From the NCBI RefSeq assembly GCF_047718555.1, contig NZ_JBDNRK010000008.1, positions 47,894 through 111,893 on the forward strand: a stretch of 64,000 nt of DNA, in the 5' to 3' direction. A program made the translations under genes and the position numbers. Source of the stretch: Clostridium_I sp047718555. GTDB lineage: Bacteria > Bacillota > Clostridia > Clostridiales > Clostridiaceae. The first letter of the stretch is position 1; each line of letters begins with the position of its first letter. Below the pieces are notes generated by a model. The model ran no database searches, had not been told where the DNA came from, and saw nothing but the letters and a program-made list of their open reading frames with translations. This document shows, one piece after another, positions 51,263 to 60,892 of this stretch.

Positions 51263-54211
51263 TTAGCTGCAGCCTGTAGTGGTTCCGCAATCCATGCAAA
51301 CCATACATGTTCCGTTTCTTGCCATTCTTGTAGAAGAACAGTTTGGGCAAGTGGCGTCGTAAACTCTTTCTAAATTAGCTTCATTTTTGTCTGCTGCTTC
51401 ATACTGGTCAGGAGCCACCTGGCAGCTGGAAAAATCGTTCAATTCTATATCAATTACTTTACTTATAAGGTCCGAAATAGATGTAACATATTTTATATAT
51501 GGATGCTTTTGTACAAAACCATAAGGCTCATATTTTTGTCCTTTAAGCATTCTAGATATATCCTTTGGGGGAACATGATATTGAAGCATAACTGAAATTG
51601 ATTTAGACAGAGAATTTAAAAGTCCTGTAATAATAGTTCCTTCTCTATCTGTTGTTATATAAATTTCACATATTTCTCCATTCTCGTTTCTATTAACCGT
51701 AGTATAAATTTTAACATCAGCTATTTGAGCTGGATGAGTGGTTCCATATCTTATTCCTACAGGTTTAACTCTATTAGCCTTTGAAGATGTATTTTTAGAC
51801 TGTAATGATTTAACTTTAGTTACAAGAGCATCATAAGTCATGTTTTCTAAATCTAAATTGCTATTGTCATCTAAACTTGTATTTAATGGTTGACTTGCTT
51901 TAGAGGAATCTCTATAAAGAGTTATTCCCTTGATGCCAAGTTCCCAGGATTTAAGAACTACATTTTTAAAGTCTTCAACAGCAGCATCCTTAGGAAGATT
52001 AACTGTTTTAGAAATAGAGCCGGAAATTAAAGGAATAATTGAGGCTACCATAAGCACATGTCCCATAGGTGAAATATATCTTTTACCGCTGCCACATTTA
52101 TTAGCACAATCAAATATAGCCAGATGCTCTCTTTTTAAATGTGGAGCACCTTCTATTTTGCCGTCTGCTAGTTTTTCATATTGAAGATCTCCGTCTTTAA
52201 CAGTTTCCGTTCTTAAGATATAGTCCATTATATCTTGTATTTCATTCTCGCTATAGTCTAAATTCTTAAGTGAAGTTTTTATTACAGGATTTATTATGGT
52301 CATATAGCCCCCGCCAGATAGTTTTTTATAAATAACGTGGCTAAAGAAGGGTTCTATGGAGGTAGAACCACAATCCATGGCAAAGGAAATAGTACCAGTT
52401 GGAGCAATTACTGAAACTTGAGCATTCCTATATCCAAATTTTTCCCCGTACTCAATAGCTTTTTTAAAGCTTTCTTTTAACAGATTACTTATATCTTCCA
52501 GATTTTCATCAAGCAATAATTTATGATTTATCCTAACTGGATTGTAGTTAAGATTTTCGTAATCAGTATCTAATAAGCCAGCTGCTCTTGCATGATTCCT
52601 TATAACCCTTTTCATATAAGGCTTATTTATTTCATATTTCTGAAAGCATCCAATTTTAGCAGACATTAATGAAGAAACATAGTAAGAATGAGCAGTAAGT
52701 ATTCCGGTTAAAGATGCCGCCAAAGTTCTAGCTTTATCAGAATCATAAGGATAGCCTTTAACCATAAGTAAGGATGCTAAATTTGAAATACCAAGGCCTG
52801 TAGTTCTAAACATAAAAGTTTTTCTAGCTACATCTTCTGTAGGAAATTGTCCCCAATGAATAGAAGCTTCCAATACAAGCTGAACTAAACCTATTACGTG
52901 GATATAACCCTCTAAATCAATGTAGTTTTTATCAATATCATAAAATTTAAATATATTGATAGAAGCAAGATTGCAGGAAGTATCGTCTAAAAAGGCATAT
53001 TCTCCACAGGGATTTGTTGAGTTAATTCTGTTATAAGGTGCATTATATACACCATCTTCACCAGCAGGACAGGTATGCCAGGCATTTAATCTGTCGCCGA
53101 AAAGCGGAGCAGGATCAGCACATTTCCAGGCAGATTCATTAAATATATTCCATAAATTCTGTACCTTTACATTTGTATTTACAGAATCATCAGTTCTGCC
53201 TGTCAATTCTATTGTTTCATCAGGATTTTTATCTAAGTTTTTAACTTTATTCATAAATTCGTCTGAAAATAGCACAGAGTTATTTCCATTTTGACCTGAT
53301 ACAGTTTCATAAGCCTCGCCTTCAAAACTCATATCATATCCCATTTTACCAAGAGCTCTCACTTTATCTTCTTCTTTTGCTTTCCAGCTAATGTAGTCCA
53401 GTATTTCAGGGTGATCAATATTAAGGCAGAGCATTTTTGCAGCCCTTCTTGTAGTACCGCCGGATTTTATAGCCCCGGCATTTCTATCTAATCCTCTTAA
53501 AAAGCTCATAAGACCAGAAGAAACGCCGCCACCAGATAATTTTTCACCTTTTGCCCTTATAGTTGAAAAATTTGTTCCAGTACCAGAACCTCCCTTAAAT
53601 AATTTTGTCTCTGTAACATATTGATCAGATATGGAATGGGAGCCTAGAAGTTTATCAGCTATGGAGATTATAAAACAAGCTGAGGCTTGAGTTCTTGTAT
53701 AATTATCTTCTGCAACAGCAACTTTTTTTGAATTCTCATCATAATAATAATTTTCCTGCTGCTGACCTTTAATATTATAGGAAAGAGCAAGGCCTGTATT
53801 AAACCATTGAGGTGAATTTGGAGCAAACATTTGATTTAAAAAGGCATAAACCATTTCATCATAGAAAATGGTTTCTTCTTCTTCCGTTTCTATTAATCCT
53901 TCATCTTTTAAAGCCTTGCACCAAAAATTTACTAATCTGTGAGCAATCATTTTAAGACTATTTTCACAATAGGGAGCCTTGGGAATTCCTGCTTTTCTAA
54001 AATATTTTGATGCTATTATGTCACAGGAATTTTGAGAATAATTAATTGGGAATTCAAGATTTTTCATATCAACTAAAACTTTGCCTGTTTTATAGTCTTT
54101 CATAAAAACATCTACTTTTTTCCATTGAAATAAATCATATACACTTTTATCCTTATGTATATCCAGTTCTTTAGTGTAAACTCTTTTAATTATGCTTTTT
54201 ATGCTGTTCAT
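51263..54211 (-). CDS. nrdJ: Adenosylcobalamin-dependent ribonucleotide reductase (class II)
   Basis: 982 aa, makes deoxyribonucleotides without oxygen. APNSPQWFNTGLALSYNI (about 129-146), TQASACFIISIAD (first active Cys), GTGTNFSTIRAKGEKLSGGG, NPCGEYAFLDDTSCNLASIN (catalytic Cys/Glu, about 400-419) and VSVIAPTGTISFAMDCGSTS are all present. The C-terminus carries the zinc/electron-delivery Cys pairs CPNCSS and CMVCMDCGTTTGCS. Full-length and intact. No cobalamin riboswitch is seen in its leader. GGAGGAAATAC before the ATG. Confidence 0.96.
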   Translation of the reverse strand: MNSIKSIIKRVYTKELDIHKDKSVYDLFQWKKVDVFMKDYKTGKVLVDMKNLEFPINYSQNSCDIIASKYFRKAGIPKAPYCENSLKMIAHRLVNFWCKALKDEGLIETEEEETIFYDEMVYAFLNQMFAPNSPQWFNTGLALSYNIKGQQQENYYYDENSKKVAVAEDNYTRTQASACFIISIADKLLGSHSISDQYVTETKLFKGGSGTGTNFSTIRAKGEKLSGGGVSSGLMSFLRGLDRNAGAIKSGGTTRRAAKMLCLNIDHPEILDYISWKAKEEDKVRALGKMGYDMSFEGEAYETVSGQNGNNSVLFSDEFMNKVKNLDKNPDETIELTGRTDDSVNTNVKVQNLWNIFNESAWKCADPAPLFGDRLNAWHTCPAGEDGVYNAPYNRINSTNPCGEYAFLDDTSCNLASINIFKFYDIDKNYIDLEGYIHVIGLVQLVLEASIHWGQFPTEDVARKTFMFRTTGLGISNLASLLMVKGYPYDSDKARTLAASLTGILTAHSYYVSSLMSAKIGCFQKYEINKPYMKRVIRNHARAAGLLDTDYENLNYNPVRINHKLLLDENLEDISNLLKESFKKAIEYGEKFGYRNAQVSVIAPTGTISFAMDCGSTSIEPFFSHVIYKKLSGGGYMTIINPVIKTSLKNLDYSENEIQDIMDYILRTETVKDGDLQYEKLADGKIEGAPHLKREHLAIFDCANKCGSGKRYISPMGHVLMVASIIPLISGSISKTVNLPKDAAVEDFKNVVLKSWELGIKGITLYRDSSKASQPLNTSLDDNSNLDLENMTYDALVTKVKSLQSKNTSSKANRVKPVGIRYGTTHPAQIADVKIYTTVNRNENGEICEIYITTDREGTIITGLLNSLSKSISVMLQYHVPPKDISRMLKGQKYEPYGFVQKHPYIKYVTSISDLISKVIDIELNDFSSCQVAPDQYEAADKNEANLERVYDATCPNCSSTRMARNGTCMVCMDCGTTTGCS

Positions 54212-54464
54212 GTATTTCCTCCATTTAAGACATATTAAAGGAATAATTATTACTTATTCCAAATTGCCATAATTCTATATATAGTATTGTATGCATAAAC
54301 ATATCACTACATGTGGTATATTATATTATTATTTTAAATAATTTTCAAATACTTAGTAATTCAATTTTAGTGAAAATAATTTAATTATCTCTATTATAAT
54401 GCATTATAATAATTAATTGTTAATAATTAATATTAATAAACAAGGAATAATTTGCATAAAACCA

Positions 54465-54522
54465 TTGACAAATAAAATAAAATTATATATTATTAAAACT
54501 GTACTAAACAGGTATACTTTTA
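54465..54522 (+). promoter_or_regulatory. rrf2 promoter with Rrf2 dyad
   Basis: TTGACA (54465-54470) and TATTAT (54489-54494, spacer 18) or TATATT (54487-54492, spacer 16). Directly after lies aaaactgta - 9 bases - tatactttt (54496-54522), an imperfect version of the perfect dyad before cooS with the same spacing. A repressor bound here would cover the transcript start. The region from 54212 to 54464 shows nothing else. Confidence 0.7.
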
Positions 54523-54539
54523 AAAGTAGGTGTGAGAAA

Positions 54540-54953
54540 ATGAATATCACTCAAGAAAGTGATTATGCAATAAGGGCAGTACTTATACTGGCAAAAAATT
54601 CAGAAAAATATATTTTAGATGCTAAGACTATATGTGAATTTGGAAATATACCCTTAAGATTTTTATTAAAGCTTTTAAGAAAACTTATTAAAAGTGGAAT
54701 AATTAAATCTTACAGAGGGGTAAATGGTGGCTATTCTCTTGCAAAAGCACCCATAGATATAAATTTGAGAGATATTATAGAATCTATTGAAGGACCTATA
54801 ACTATAAATAGATGTCTATATGATAAAGATACCTGCTCTGCAGGTAAGGGTGACAACTGTGCCATTCATGCTGCTCTATATAATGTTCAATCAAAAATGA
54901 TTAGTGAATTAGAAAAAGTAAATTTTGAAGATTTGAAAAGAAATAAATGGTAA
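54540..54953 (+). CDS. Rrf2-family transcriptional regulator with Fe-S-type cysteines
   Basis: 137 aa. MNITQESDYAIRAVLILAK at the start, FGNIPLRFLLKLLRKLIKSG (recognition helix) and YRGVNGGYSLAK (wing) are family hallmarks. Three Cys in CLYDKDTCSAGKGDNC (about 95-110; spacing C-x6-C-x7-C) match the cluster-binding loop of IscR/NsrR-type members. Its gene and the following cooS share an operator. A role as Fe-S, redox or CO-linked sensor of CO dehydrogenase expression is inferred. ATG 54540 has TAGGTGTGAG upstream; earlier in-frame starts lack a ribosome site. Confidence 0.9.
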   Translation: MNITQESDYAIRAVLILAKNSEKYILDAKTICEFGNIPLRFLLKLLRKLIKSGIIKSYRGVNGGYSLAKAPIDINLRDIIESIEGPITINRCLYDKDTCSAGKGDNCAIHAALYNVQSKMISELEKVNFEDLKRNKW

Positions 54954-54980
54954 TTTCTAAACATAAGTTTTGTTTTACAC

Positions 54981-55012
54981 AAAAGTATACCAAATAAGTA
55001 TACTTTTATAAT
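54981..55012 (+). promoter_or_regulatory. cooS promoter/operator (perfect Rrf2 dyad)
   Basis: aaaagtata (54981-54989), nine bases, tatactttt (54999-55007), a perfect dyad. A TATAAT box overlaps its right half (55007-55012), and no separate -35 box is evident. The dyad thus covers the polymerase site, consistent with repression. Confidence 0.75.
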
Positions 55013-55066
55013 TATAAAATAAATAGTAAATATAAAATAATTTTTGGGTTTTGAGGAGGAATTGGA

Positions 55067-56941
55067 ATGTCAATGTGTAAATCAGCAGATTGTAAGTTAT
55101 GTGAATTTTTAGAGTCTAAGGAGGATTTGGAAACATCCTTCAACAGAGTGGAACAACAAAAAAATAAATGTAAGTTTGGTACAGATGGTGTTTGCTGTAA
55201 GTTGTGTTCAAATGGTCCATGCAGAATAACACCTAAATCACCTAGAGGCGTCTGTGGAGCCGATGCTGATACAATAGTAGCAAGAAATTTCTTAAGAGCT
55301 GTTGCAGCTGGTTCAGGTTGCTATGTCCATGTAGTTGAAAATACTGCCTGGAATTTATTGAATATAGCTAAAGGCCAAGGTGATTTAAAAATAAAGAGTC
55401 CTGAAACTCTAAATCAATTAGCAGAAGCTTTTGGCATTGAAGAAGAGGATTTAAATAAAAAGGCTATAAAGGTTGCCGAAACAGTATTAAATGATTTATA
55501 TAAACCTAAATTTCAAAAGATGGAGCTTGTTAAAAAACTTGCCTATGGGCCAAGAATTGAAAATTGGGAAAAGAATGGAATATTACCAGGTGGAGCAAAG
55601 TCAGAAGTATTTGATGCAGTAGTTAAAACTTCAACAAATCTTAACAGTGATCCTGTAGACATGCTTTTAAATGCCTTAACACTTGGAGTATCAACAGGTA
55701 TTTATGGACTTATGCTTACAAATTTATTAAATGATGTAATTCTTGGTGCTCCAAAGATAAGAGCAGCAAAAGTTGGTTTCAGGGTTATAGATGAAGATTA
55801 TATAAATATTATGGTAACAGGTCATCAGCATTCAGATATTGCTCATCTTCAAGATAGGCTTATAGCTGAAGATGTAAAAAAGAAGGCTCAAGCAGTAGGT
55901 GCAAAGGGTTTTAGATTAGTTGGCTGTACTTGTGTTGGACAGGATTTACAATTAAGAGGAGAACACTATTCAGAAGTATTCCCAGGACATGCAGGAAATA
56001 ATTATACAAGTGAGGCTGTTCTTGCTACTGGTGGAATTGATCTTTTAGTTTCTGAATTTAATTGTACTATACCAGGTCTTGAAGATGTAGCCGAAAAATA
56101 TAAAGTTAAAAGTATATGTATAGATGATGTGGCTAAAAAGAAGAATGCAGATTATATTCCATTCAGTATAAATGATGCAGAAAAAATAAGCGACACATTG
56201 ATAGAAGAAGCATTAAATAGCTATAAAGAGAGAAGAGGATCAATAAACATAGATATTCCAAAGGATCACGGTCATGATGATGTAATTACAGGAGTAAGTG
56301 AAGGATCTTTAAAGGAGTTTTTAGGTGGAACCTTTGAACCACTTATAAAACTTATAGCAGAGGGCAAAATAAAGGGTGTAGCAGGAGTTGTAGGGTGTTC
56401 TAATCTTACTGCAAAAGGACATGATGTATTCACTGTAGAACTTACTAAAGAATTAATAAAGAGAAATATTATAGTTTTATCTGCTGGTTGTTCTTCAGGT
56501 GGACTTGAAAATGTAGGGCTTATGTCACCAAAGGCTGCAGAACTTGCAGGAGATAGTCTTAAGGAAGTATGCAAGGCACTTGGTATTCCACCTGTACTTA
56601 ATTTTGGACCTTGTCTTGCTATAGGCAGACTTGAGATGGTAGCTGTAGAGCTTGCAAAAGTATTAAATATTGATATACCACAGCTTCCACTAGTACTTTC
56701 AGCACCGCAATGGCTTGAAGAACAGGCTTTAGCAGATGCAGCCTTTGGTTTAACTTTAGGTCTTCCACTGCACGTAGCAATTTCTCCATTTATAGATGGA
56801 AGTTCTACAGTTACAAAAGTACTTAAAGAAGATTTAGTTAATATTACTGGCGGAAAGCTAATAGTTCAAGAGGATGTTATTAAGGCTGCTGATGAACTGG
56901 AAGCTATCATAGAAGAAAGAAGAAAAAGTTTAAATATTTAA
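55067..56941 (+). CDS. cooS: Anaerobic carbon monoxide dehydrogenase, catalytic subunit
   Basis: Ni-Fe enzyme that interconverts CO and CO2. 624 aa. The D- and B-cluster Cys are in the N-terminus: ADCKLCEF and KCKFGTDGVCCKLCSNGPCR with RGVCGAD. The C-cluster region has VTGHQHSDIAHLQDR (His ligand), VGCTCVGQDL, EFNCTIPG, VVGCSN, SAGCSSGG and GPCLAIGR. All cluster ligands appear present. Monofunctional CooS type, without the acetyl-CoA synthase partner genes alongside. GAGGAGGAATT before the ATG; perfect Rrf2 dyad upstream. Confidence 0.96.
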   Translation: MSMCKSADCKLCEFLESKEDLETSFNRVEQQKNKCKFGTDGVCCKLCSNGPCRITPKSPRGVCGADADTIVARNFLRAVAAGSGCYVHVVENTAWNLLNIAKGQGDLKIKSPETLNQLAEAFGIEEEDLNKKAIKVAETVLNDLYKPKFQKMELVKKLAYGPRIENWEKNGILPGGAKSEVFDAVVKTSTNLNSDPVDMLLNALTLGVSTGIYGLMLTNLLNDVILGAPKIRAAKVGFRVIDEDYINIMVTGHQHSDIAHLQDRLIAEDVKKKAQAVGAKGFRLVGCTCVGQDLQLRGEHYSEVFPGHAGNNYTSEAVLATGGIDLLVSEFNCTIPGLEDVAEKYKVKSICIDDVAKKKNADYIPFSINDAEKISDTLIEEALNSYKERRGSINIDIPKDHGHDDVITGVSEGSLKEFLGGTFEPLIKLIAEGKIKGVAGVVGCSNLTAKGHDVFTVELTKELIKRNIIVLSAGCSSGGLENVGLMSPKAAELAGDSLKEVCKALGIPPVLNFGPCLAIGRLEMVAVELAKVLNIDIPQLPLVLSAPQWLEEQALADAAFGLTLGLPLHVAISPFIDGSSTVTKVLKEDLVNITGGKLIVQEDVIKAADELEAIIEERRKSLNI

Positions 56942-57077
56942 TTTCAATTATGGTATAATAATATATAGATAAACTATTTTAGGTGTTATTTGTTAATAAT
57001 GGAAAATTTAAAGCTGAATTTTAATGTAATATCTAAAATTACTTAAGGTTTATCTGTCATATGGGAGGTGACAGTTT

Positions 57078-57287
57078 ATGGAAAATAATGCAAGTAAGGA
57101 GATTATGGATAAACTTACTAAGACTTGTATTTGCAAGAGTATACCTAGAGCTGTTATAAAAGGCGCCATTAGGAATGGAGCTAAAACTGTAGAAGAAGTA
57201 CAAAAGTTAACTGGGGCAGGTTCTGGCGGTTGTAAAGGGAGACGATGTACCCCAAGAATACAAATGTTATTGGATAGTAAAGAATAG
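57078..57287 (+). CDS. BFD-like [2Fe-2S]-binding protein
   Basis: 69 aa. The four Cys are in TCICKSI (about 16-20) and GSGGCKGRRC (about 48-57), with helix IPRAVIKGAIRNGAKTVEEV between, the layout of the bacterioferritin-associated ferredoxin/NifU-middle fold. Located directly after cooS (136 bases), so it probably is an electron carrier for it or for ferredoxin chemistry. GGGAGGTGAC before the ATG, terminator after. Confidence 0.85.
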   Translation: MENNASKEIMDKLTKTCICKSIPRAVIKGAIRNGAKTVEEVQKLTGAGSGGCKGRRCTPRIQMLLDSKE

Positions 57288-57301
57288 GATGTAATATTTA
57301 G

Positions 57302-57366
57302 GGATATTTTAAATTATTGATTTCAGTATTGTTTTGTGAAGGATAATAATTTAAAATATCCTTTTT
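57302..57366 (+). terminator. Intrinsic terminator of the cooS operon
   Basis: Perfect 17-base stem ggatattttaaattatt / aataatttaaaatatcc with TTTTTA. Confidence 0.85.
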
Positions 57367-57406
57367 ATTACATAGCATAGGTTTTGGATATAAGGATGGT
57401 GATTTT

Positions 57407-57910
57407 ATGATATATAATTTTAAAAATTATGAGCCTAAAATACATGAAAATGTTTTTGTTGCAAAAAGTGCAGATGTTATAGGTAATGTATCTATTGAAA
57501 AAAACTGTAGTATTTGGTTTGGGGTAGTAATAAGAGGAGATATGAATAAAATAACTATTGGAGAGGGAACCAATATCCAGGATAATTCTATACTTCATAT
57601 AAGTAAAGAAGAAAATCCTCTTGAAATTGGTGATTTTGTTACAGTAGGTCACGGAGCAATACTTCATGGTTGTAAGATTGGAAATAATTCATTGATTGGT
57701 ATGGGTTCTACAATACTAGATAATGCTGAAATAGGAGAATTTACAATAGTAGGAGCAGGTAGTTTAATTACAAAAAACAAAAAAATACCTGATGGAGTAC
57801 TATGCATGGGGAGGCCTGCCAAGGTTATAAGAAATCTTACAGATGAGGAAAAAGAAAGCATAAAATTAAATGCCCAGGAATATATAGAGATCAGTAAAAA
57901 TTATCAATGA
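57407..57910 (+). CDS. Gamma-class carbonic anhydrase-like hexapeptide protein
   Basis: 167 aa left-handed beta helix. WFGVVIRGDMNKITIGEGTN, QDNSILHIS (zinc His, about 63) and VGHGAILHGCKIG (His about 81 and 86) supply the three zinc ligands of the gamma class. The Glu-loops of Cam are absent, as in the shorter CamH/YrdA type, whose activity varies. Beside CO dehydrogenase, CO2/bicarbonate handling is a natural guess. Own ribosome site (AAGGATGGTG) and terminator. Confidence 0.88.
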   Translation: MIYNFKNYEPKIHENVFVAKSADVIGNVSIEKNCSIWFGVVIRGDMNKITIGEGTNIQDNSILHISKEENPLEIGDFVTVGHGAILHGCKIGNNSLIGMGSTILDNAEIGEFTIVGAGSLITKNKKIPDGVLCMGRPAKVIRNLTDEEKESIKLNAQEYIEISKNYQ

Positions 57911-57916
57911 ATTAAA

Positions 57917-57966
57917 AAATTGTCCCGTAATGCATAAATGTGTATTGCGGGACAATGGATTTTTTA
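57917..57966 (+). terminator. Intrinsic terminator
   Basis: Stem attgtcccg / cgggacaat with an inner taatgcat/gtgtatt pair, then ggatttttt. Confidence 0.85.
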
Positions 57967-58011
57967 TACAGTAATCTTAAATAATTAGTTAACAACCTGG
58001 ATCATTTTACA

Positions 58012-60645
58012 CTATGCTTTTTTATTTTTACTTGCTCTTATGAAAATTTTTGCAATTTCATTTATTATTAAAGTTAGTATAGAAATTGCAATGACAAAAG
58101 TCCAATCAAAGAGGGTTAAATTGAACAAGTTAAATATATTTGATAGAAAAGGTACTGTTATAACTATATATTGCAGCAGTATGCCTATAATTACAGAACC
58201 AACTAGATATTTATTACTAAAGATACCTGTTTTAAATATTGATTTTTCTGGATGTCTCATATTAAAAGAGTGAAAAAGCTGTGAAACGCTTAAAACTACA
58301 AAAGCCATAGTTTGAGCATGTACTCCTTCAGTTCCATATATTTTTTCTCCATATCTGAAGGCTATTAAAGTTAAAGTTCCTATCAATATTCCGTTTAATA
58401 TTAAAAATATGCTTGAACCTCCTGAAAATAAGCTTTCCTTTGTATTTCTAGGAGGATTATCCATAACATTCTCGTCACCAGGATCTACACCTAAAGATAA
58501 TGCAGGTAATGTGTCTGTAATTAAATTTACCCATAATATATGAATTGGTCTAAGTGGAGTATCCCAGTTTAAAAGTATGGCTACAAACAAAGTTATAATT
58601 TCACCTAAATTACAGGAGAGAAGAAATATTATTGATTTTTTTATATTATTAAATATATTTCGTCCTTCCTTTATAGCAGCAACTATAGTCGAAAAATTAT
58701 CATCAGTTAAAATCATGTCAGAAGCACCTTTTGATACATCGGTACCTGTAATTCCCATAGCTACACCTATATCTGCTATTTTTAAAGAAGGAGCATCATT
58801 TACTCCATCACCTGTCATAGATACTATATTTCCTTTAGTTTTAAAAGCTTTTACAATATTAACCTTGTGTTCTGGTGAAACTCTTGCAAAAACTCTTAGA
58901 GAATCAATTCTACTATTTAATTCATCCTGACTTAATTTATCCAGCTCTGTTCCTGAAATTGTTTCATTTTCAGTTTCAGCTATGCCTAGCTCTTTAGCTA
59001 TGGCAAAAGCAGTATTTTTATGATCACCAGTTATCATTATAGTTTTAATACCAGAATGTTTACAAGTAGATATAGAATCTTTAACCTCTAATCTAGGAGG
59101 ATCAATCATTCCCACTAGACCTATGAAAACTAAATCTTTTTCAATATTGTCTAAAGATATAGTATCATTATCTAATTCTTTATATGCAGCTCCAAGCACT
59201 CTTAAAGCATCATCAGACATAGCATTAGAGACATTCATTATTTTAGCTTTCAAATCTTCTGTAAAATCTTTTATTGTACCATTAATATTTATTTTATTTG
59301 ATATCTTAAGCAGATTATCAGTAGCACCTTTTGTGTAAACAATATAATTTTTATCATGTCTATTCATAGTAGACATAAGTTTTCTGTCAGAATCAAAAGG
59401 TACTTCGTTAACTCTTGTAGAAGAGGCCTCCAGCTCATTTTTAAATATATTAAACTTTACACCAATTTCTAAAAGGGCTACTTCCGTTGGATCTCCAGTT
59501 TGGGAATTTTCTGTATAAGTAGCATCATTACAAAGCATAAGGTTATTAAGTAGTAATTTATTGCTTACATTATTTATGTTCAGATCATCAATATTTTTTA
59601 GTGAATCAGAATCAGCTGTATAAAATTTTGTAACTGTCATTTTGTTTTGGGTAAGTGTTCCTGTTTTATCTGAACATATTATGTTTACGGCACCTAAAGT
59701 TTCAACTGCGGGAAGCTTTCTTATAATGGCATGCTGTTTTACCATTCTCTGGACACCCATAGCAAGTACTATAGATACAATAGCAGGCAATCCTTCTGGT
59801 ATTGCTGCTACAGCAAGACTTATAGCAGTAAGGAACATTTCAAATAAATCTCTTTTCTGAATGACGGAAATTACAAAGATCAATGCACAGATTGCTACAG
59901 CGGCAATACCTAAAATTTTACTTAGTTCAGCAAGCTTTTTTTGTAGAGGAGTCATTTCATTTTCAGATTCATCCAGCATTTTAGCTATTTTACCAATTTG
60001 AGTATCCATACCAGTAGCAGTGACTATACCTATACCTCTTCCATAAGTGGCTAAAGTTGATGCAAAAGCCATATTCTTTTGGTCGCCTAAAGGGACATCA
60101 CTAGTATTAAAGCTCATGGTTGCATCCTTACTTGAAGGTACCGATTCACCTGTAAGAGCAGATTCTTCTATTTTTAAATTTGCACTTTCAATTAGTCTTA
60201 AATCAGCAGGTGTATATCTACCAGCATCTAGAATAATAACATCTCCTGGAACAACTTCTTCTGAAGGGATTTCTTTAAGATCTCCATCTCTTTTTACTAC
60301 AGCCTTAGGTGTAGATAATTGTTTTAAAGCTTCCATGGCTTTTTCGGATTTAAATTCCTGAATGGTACCAACAATGCCATTTATAAATATTACAACTAAA
60401 ATTATTATGGCATCACTTATTTCTCTCATAAATACTGATATTAAAGCTGCTATTAATAATATAAATATCATAGGATCTTTTAGTTGAGAAATAAAAATTT
60501 GAAACATAGTTTTCTTAGCTTTAGATGAGAGCTTATTTTCCCCATATTTTTCTAATCTTTTTTTAGCTTCTTCAGCAGGTAAGCCTTCCTTAGGGTCTAC
60601 ATTTAATTCTTTAATGACTTCTTCGGTAGTTTTATTAAACCACAT
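58012..60645 (-). CDS. P-type cation ATPase (Ca2+/Mn2+ type), Mn2+-riboswitch-controlled
   Basis: 877 aa P2-type pump. N-domain cation_ATPase_N, ALTGESVPSS (actuator), AAIPEGLPAIVSIVLAMG (helix 4, PEGL as in PMR1/SPCA-type calcium-manganese pumps), ICSDKTGTLTQNKMTV (phosphorylated Asp), MTGDGVNDAPSL (hinge), and VNLITDTLPALSLG (helix 6). All catalytic residues are there. A yybP-ykoY Mn2+ riboswitch in its leader points to manganese export. AAGGAGATC before the ATG. Annotation pipelines will call this 'calcium-translocating'. Confidence 0.92.
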   Translation of the reverse strand: MWFNKTTEEVIKELNVDPKEGLPAEEAKKRLEKYGENKLSSKAKKTMFQIFISQLKDPMIFILLIAALISVFMREISDAIIILVVIFINGIVGTIQEFKSEKAMEALKQLSTPKAVVKRDGDLKEIPSEEVVPGDVIILDAGRYTPADLRLIESANLKIEESALTGESVPSSKDATMSFNTSDVPLGDQKNMAFASTLATYGRGIGIVTATGMDTQIGKIAKMLDESENEMTPLQKKLAELSKILGIAAVAICALIFVISVIQKRDLFEMFLTAISLAVAAIPEGLPAIVSIVLAMGVQRMVKQHAIIRKLPAVETLGAVNIICSDKTGTLTQNKMTVTKFYTADSDSLKNIDDLNINNVSNKLLLNNLMLCNDATYTENSQTGDPTEVALLEIGVKFNIFKNELEASSTRVNEVPFDSDRKLMSTMNRHDKNYIVYTKGATDNLLKISNKININGTIKDFTEDLKAKIMNVSNAMSDDALRVLGAAYKELDNDTISLDNIEKDLVFIGLVGMIDPPRLEVKDSISTCKHSGIKTIMITGDHKNTAFAIAKELGIAETENETISGTELDKLSQDELNSRIDSLRVFARVSPEHKVNIVKAFKTKGNIVSMTGDGVNDAPSLKIADIGVAMGITGTDVSKGASDMILTDDNFSTIVAAIKEGRNIFNNIKKSIIFLLSCNLGEIITLFVAILLNWDTPLRPIHILWVNLITDTLPALSLGVDPGDENVMDNPPRNTKESLFSGGSSIFLILNGILIGTLTLIAFRYGEKIYGTEGVHAQTMAFVVLSVSQLFHSFNMRHPEKSIFKTGIFSNKYLVGSVIIGILLQYIVITVPFLSNIFNLFNLTLFDWTFVIAISILTLIINEIAKIFIRASKNKKA

Positions 60646-60841
60646 AACTTGATCTCCTTTCCATAATTAAAAAATAAACACTGAAAGTAGTATTTTTCAT
60701 GCCACTGGAGTAATTTGTATATTATTGATTAACAAATATATAAGCAGACAATAAGTATTAAATAGTATCAAAATATTTATTTTAGTTAGTATAACCTATA
60801 AGTACATGTATAATTAGTTATTTAAAAAATTATAATTTGCA

Positions 60842-60892
60842 AACAAAAAGACTTATGTATAATCAGAATATGGATTACACATAAGTCTTACT
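60842..60892 (-). terminator. Riboswitch expression-platform terminator
   Basis: On the minus strand the stem aagacttatgt / acataagtctt with a long loop, followed by TTTTTG. It lies directly after the aptamer and about 200 bases before the ATPase start. Confidence 0.75.

Noticed and set aside
51138..51350. Minus-strand frame with heptad repeats
   Set aside because: It overlaps nrdJ in another frame and its repeats simply reflect the 21-bp array.
54212..54400. Cobalamin riboswitch before the B12-dependent reductase
   Set aside because: The leader lacks the B12-box core and is too AT-rich and short.
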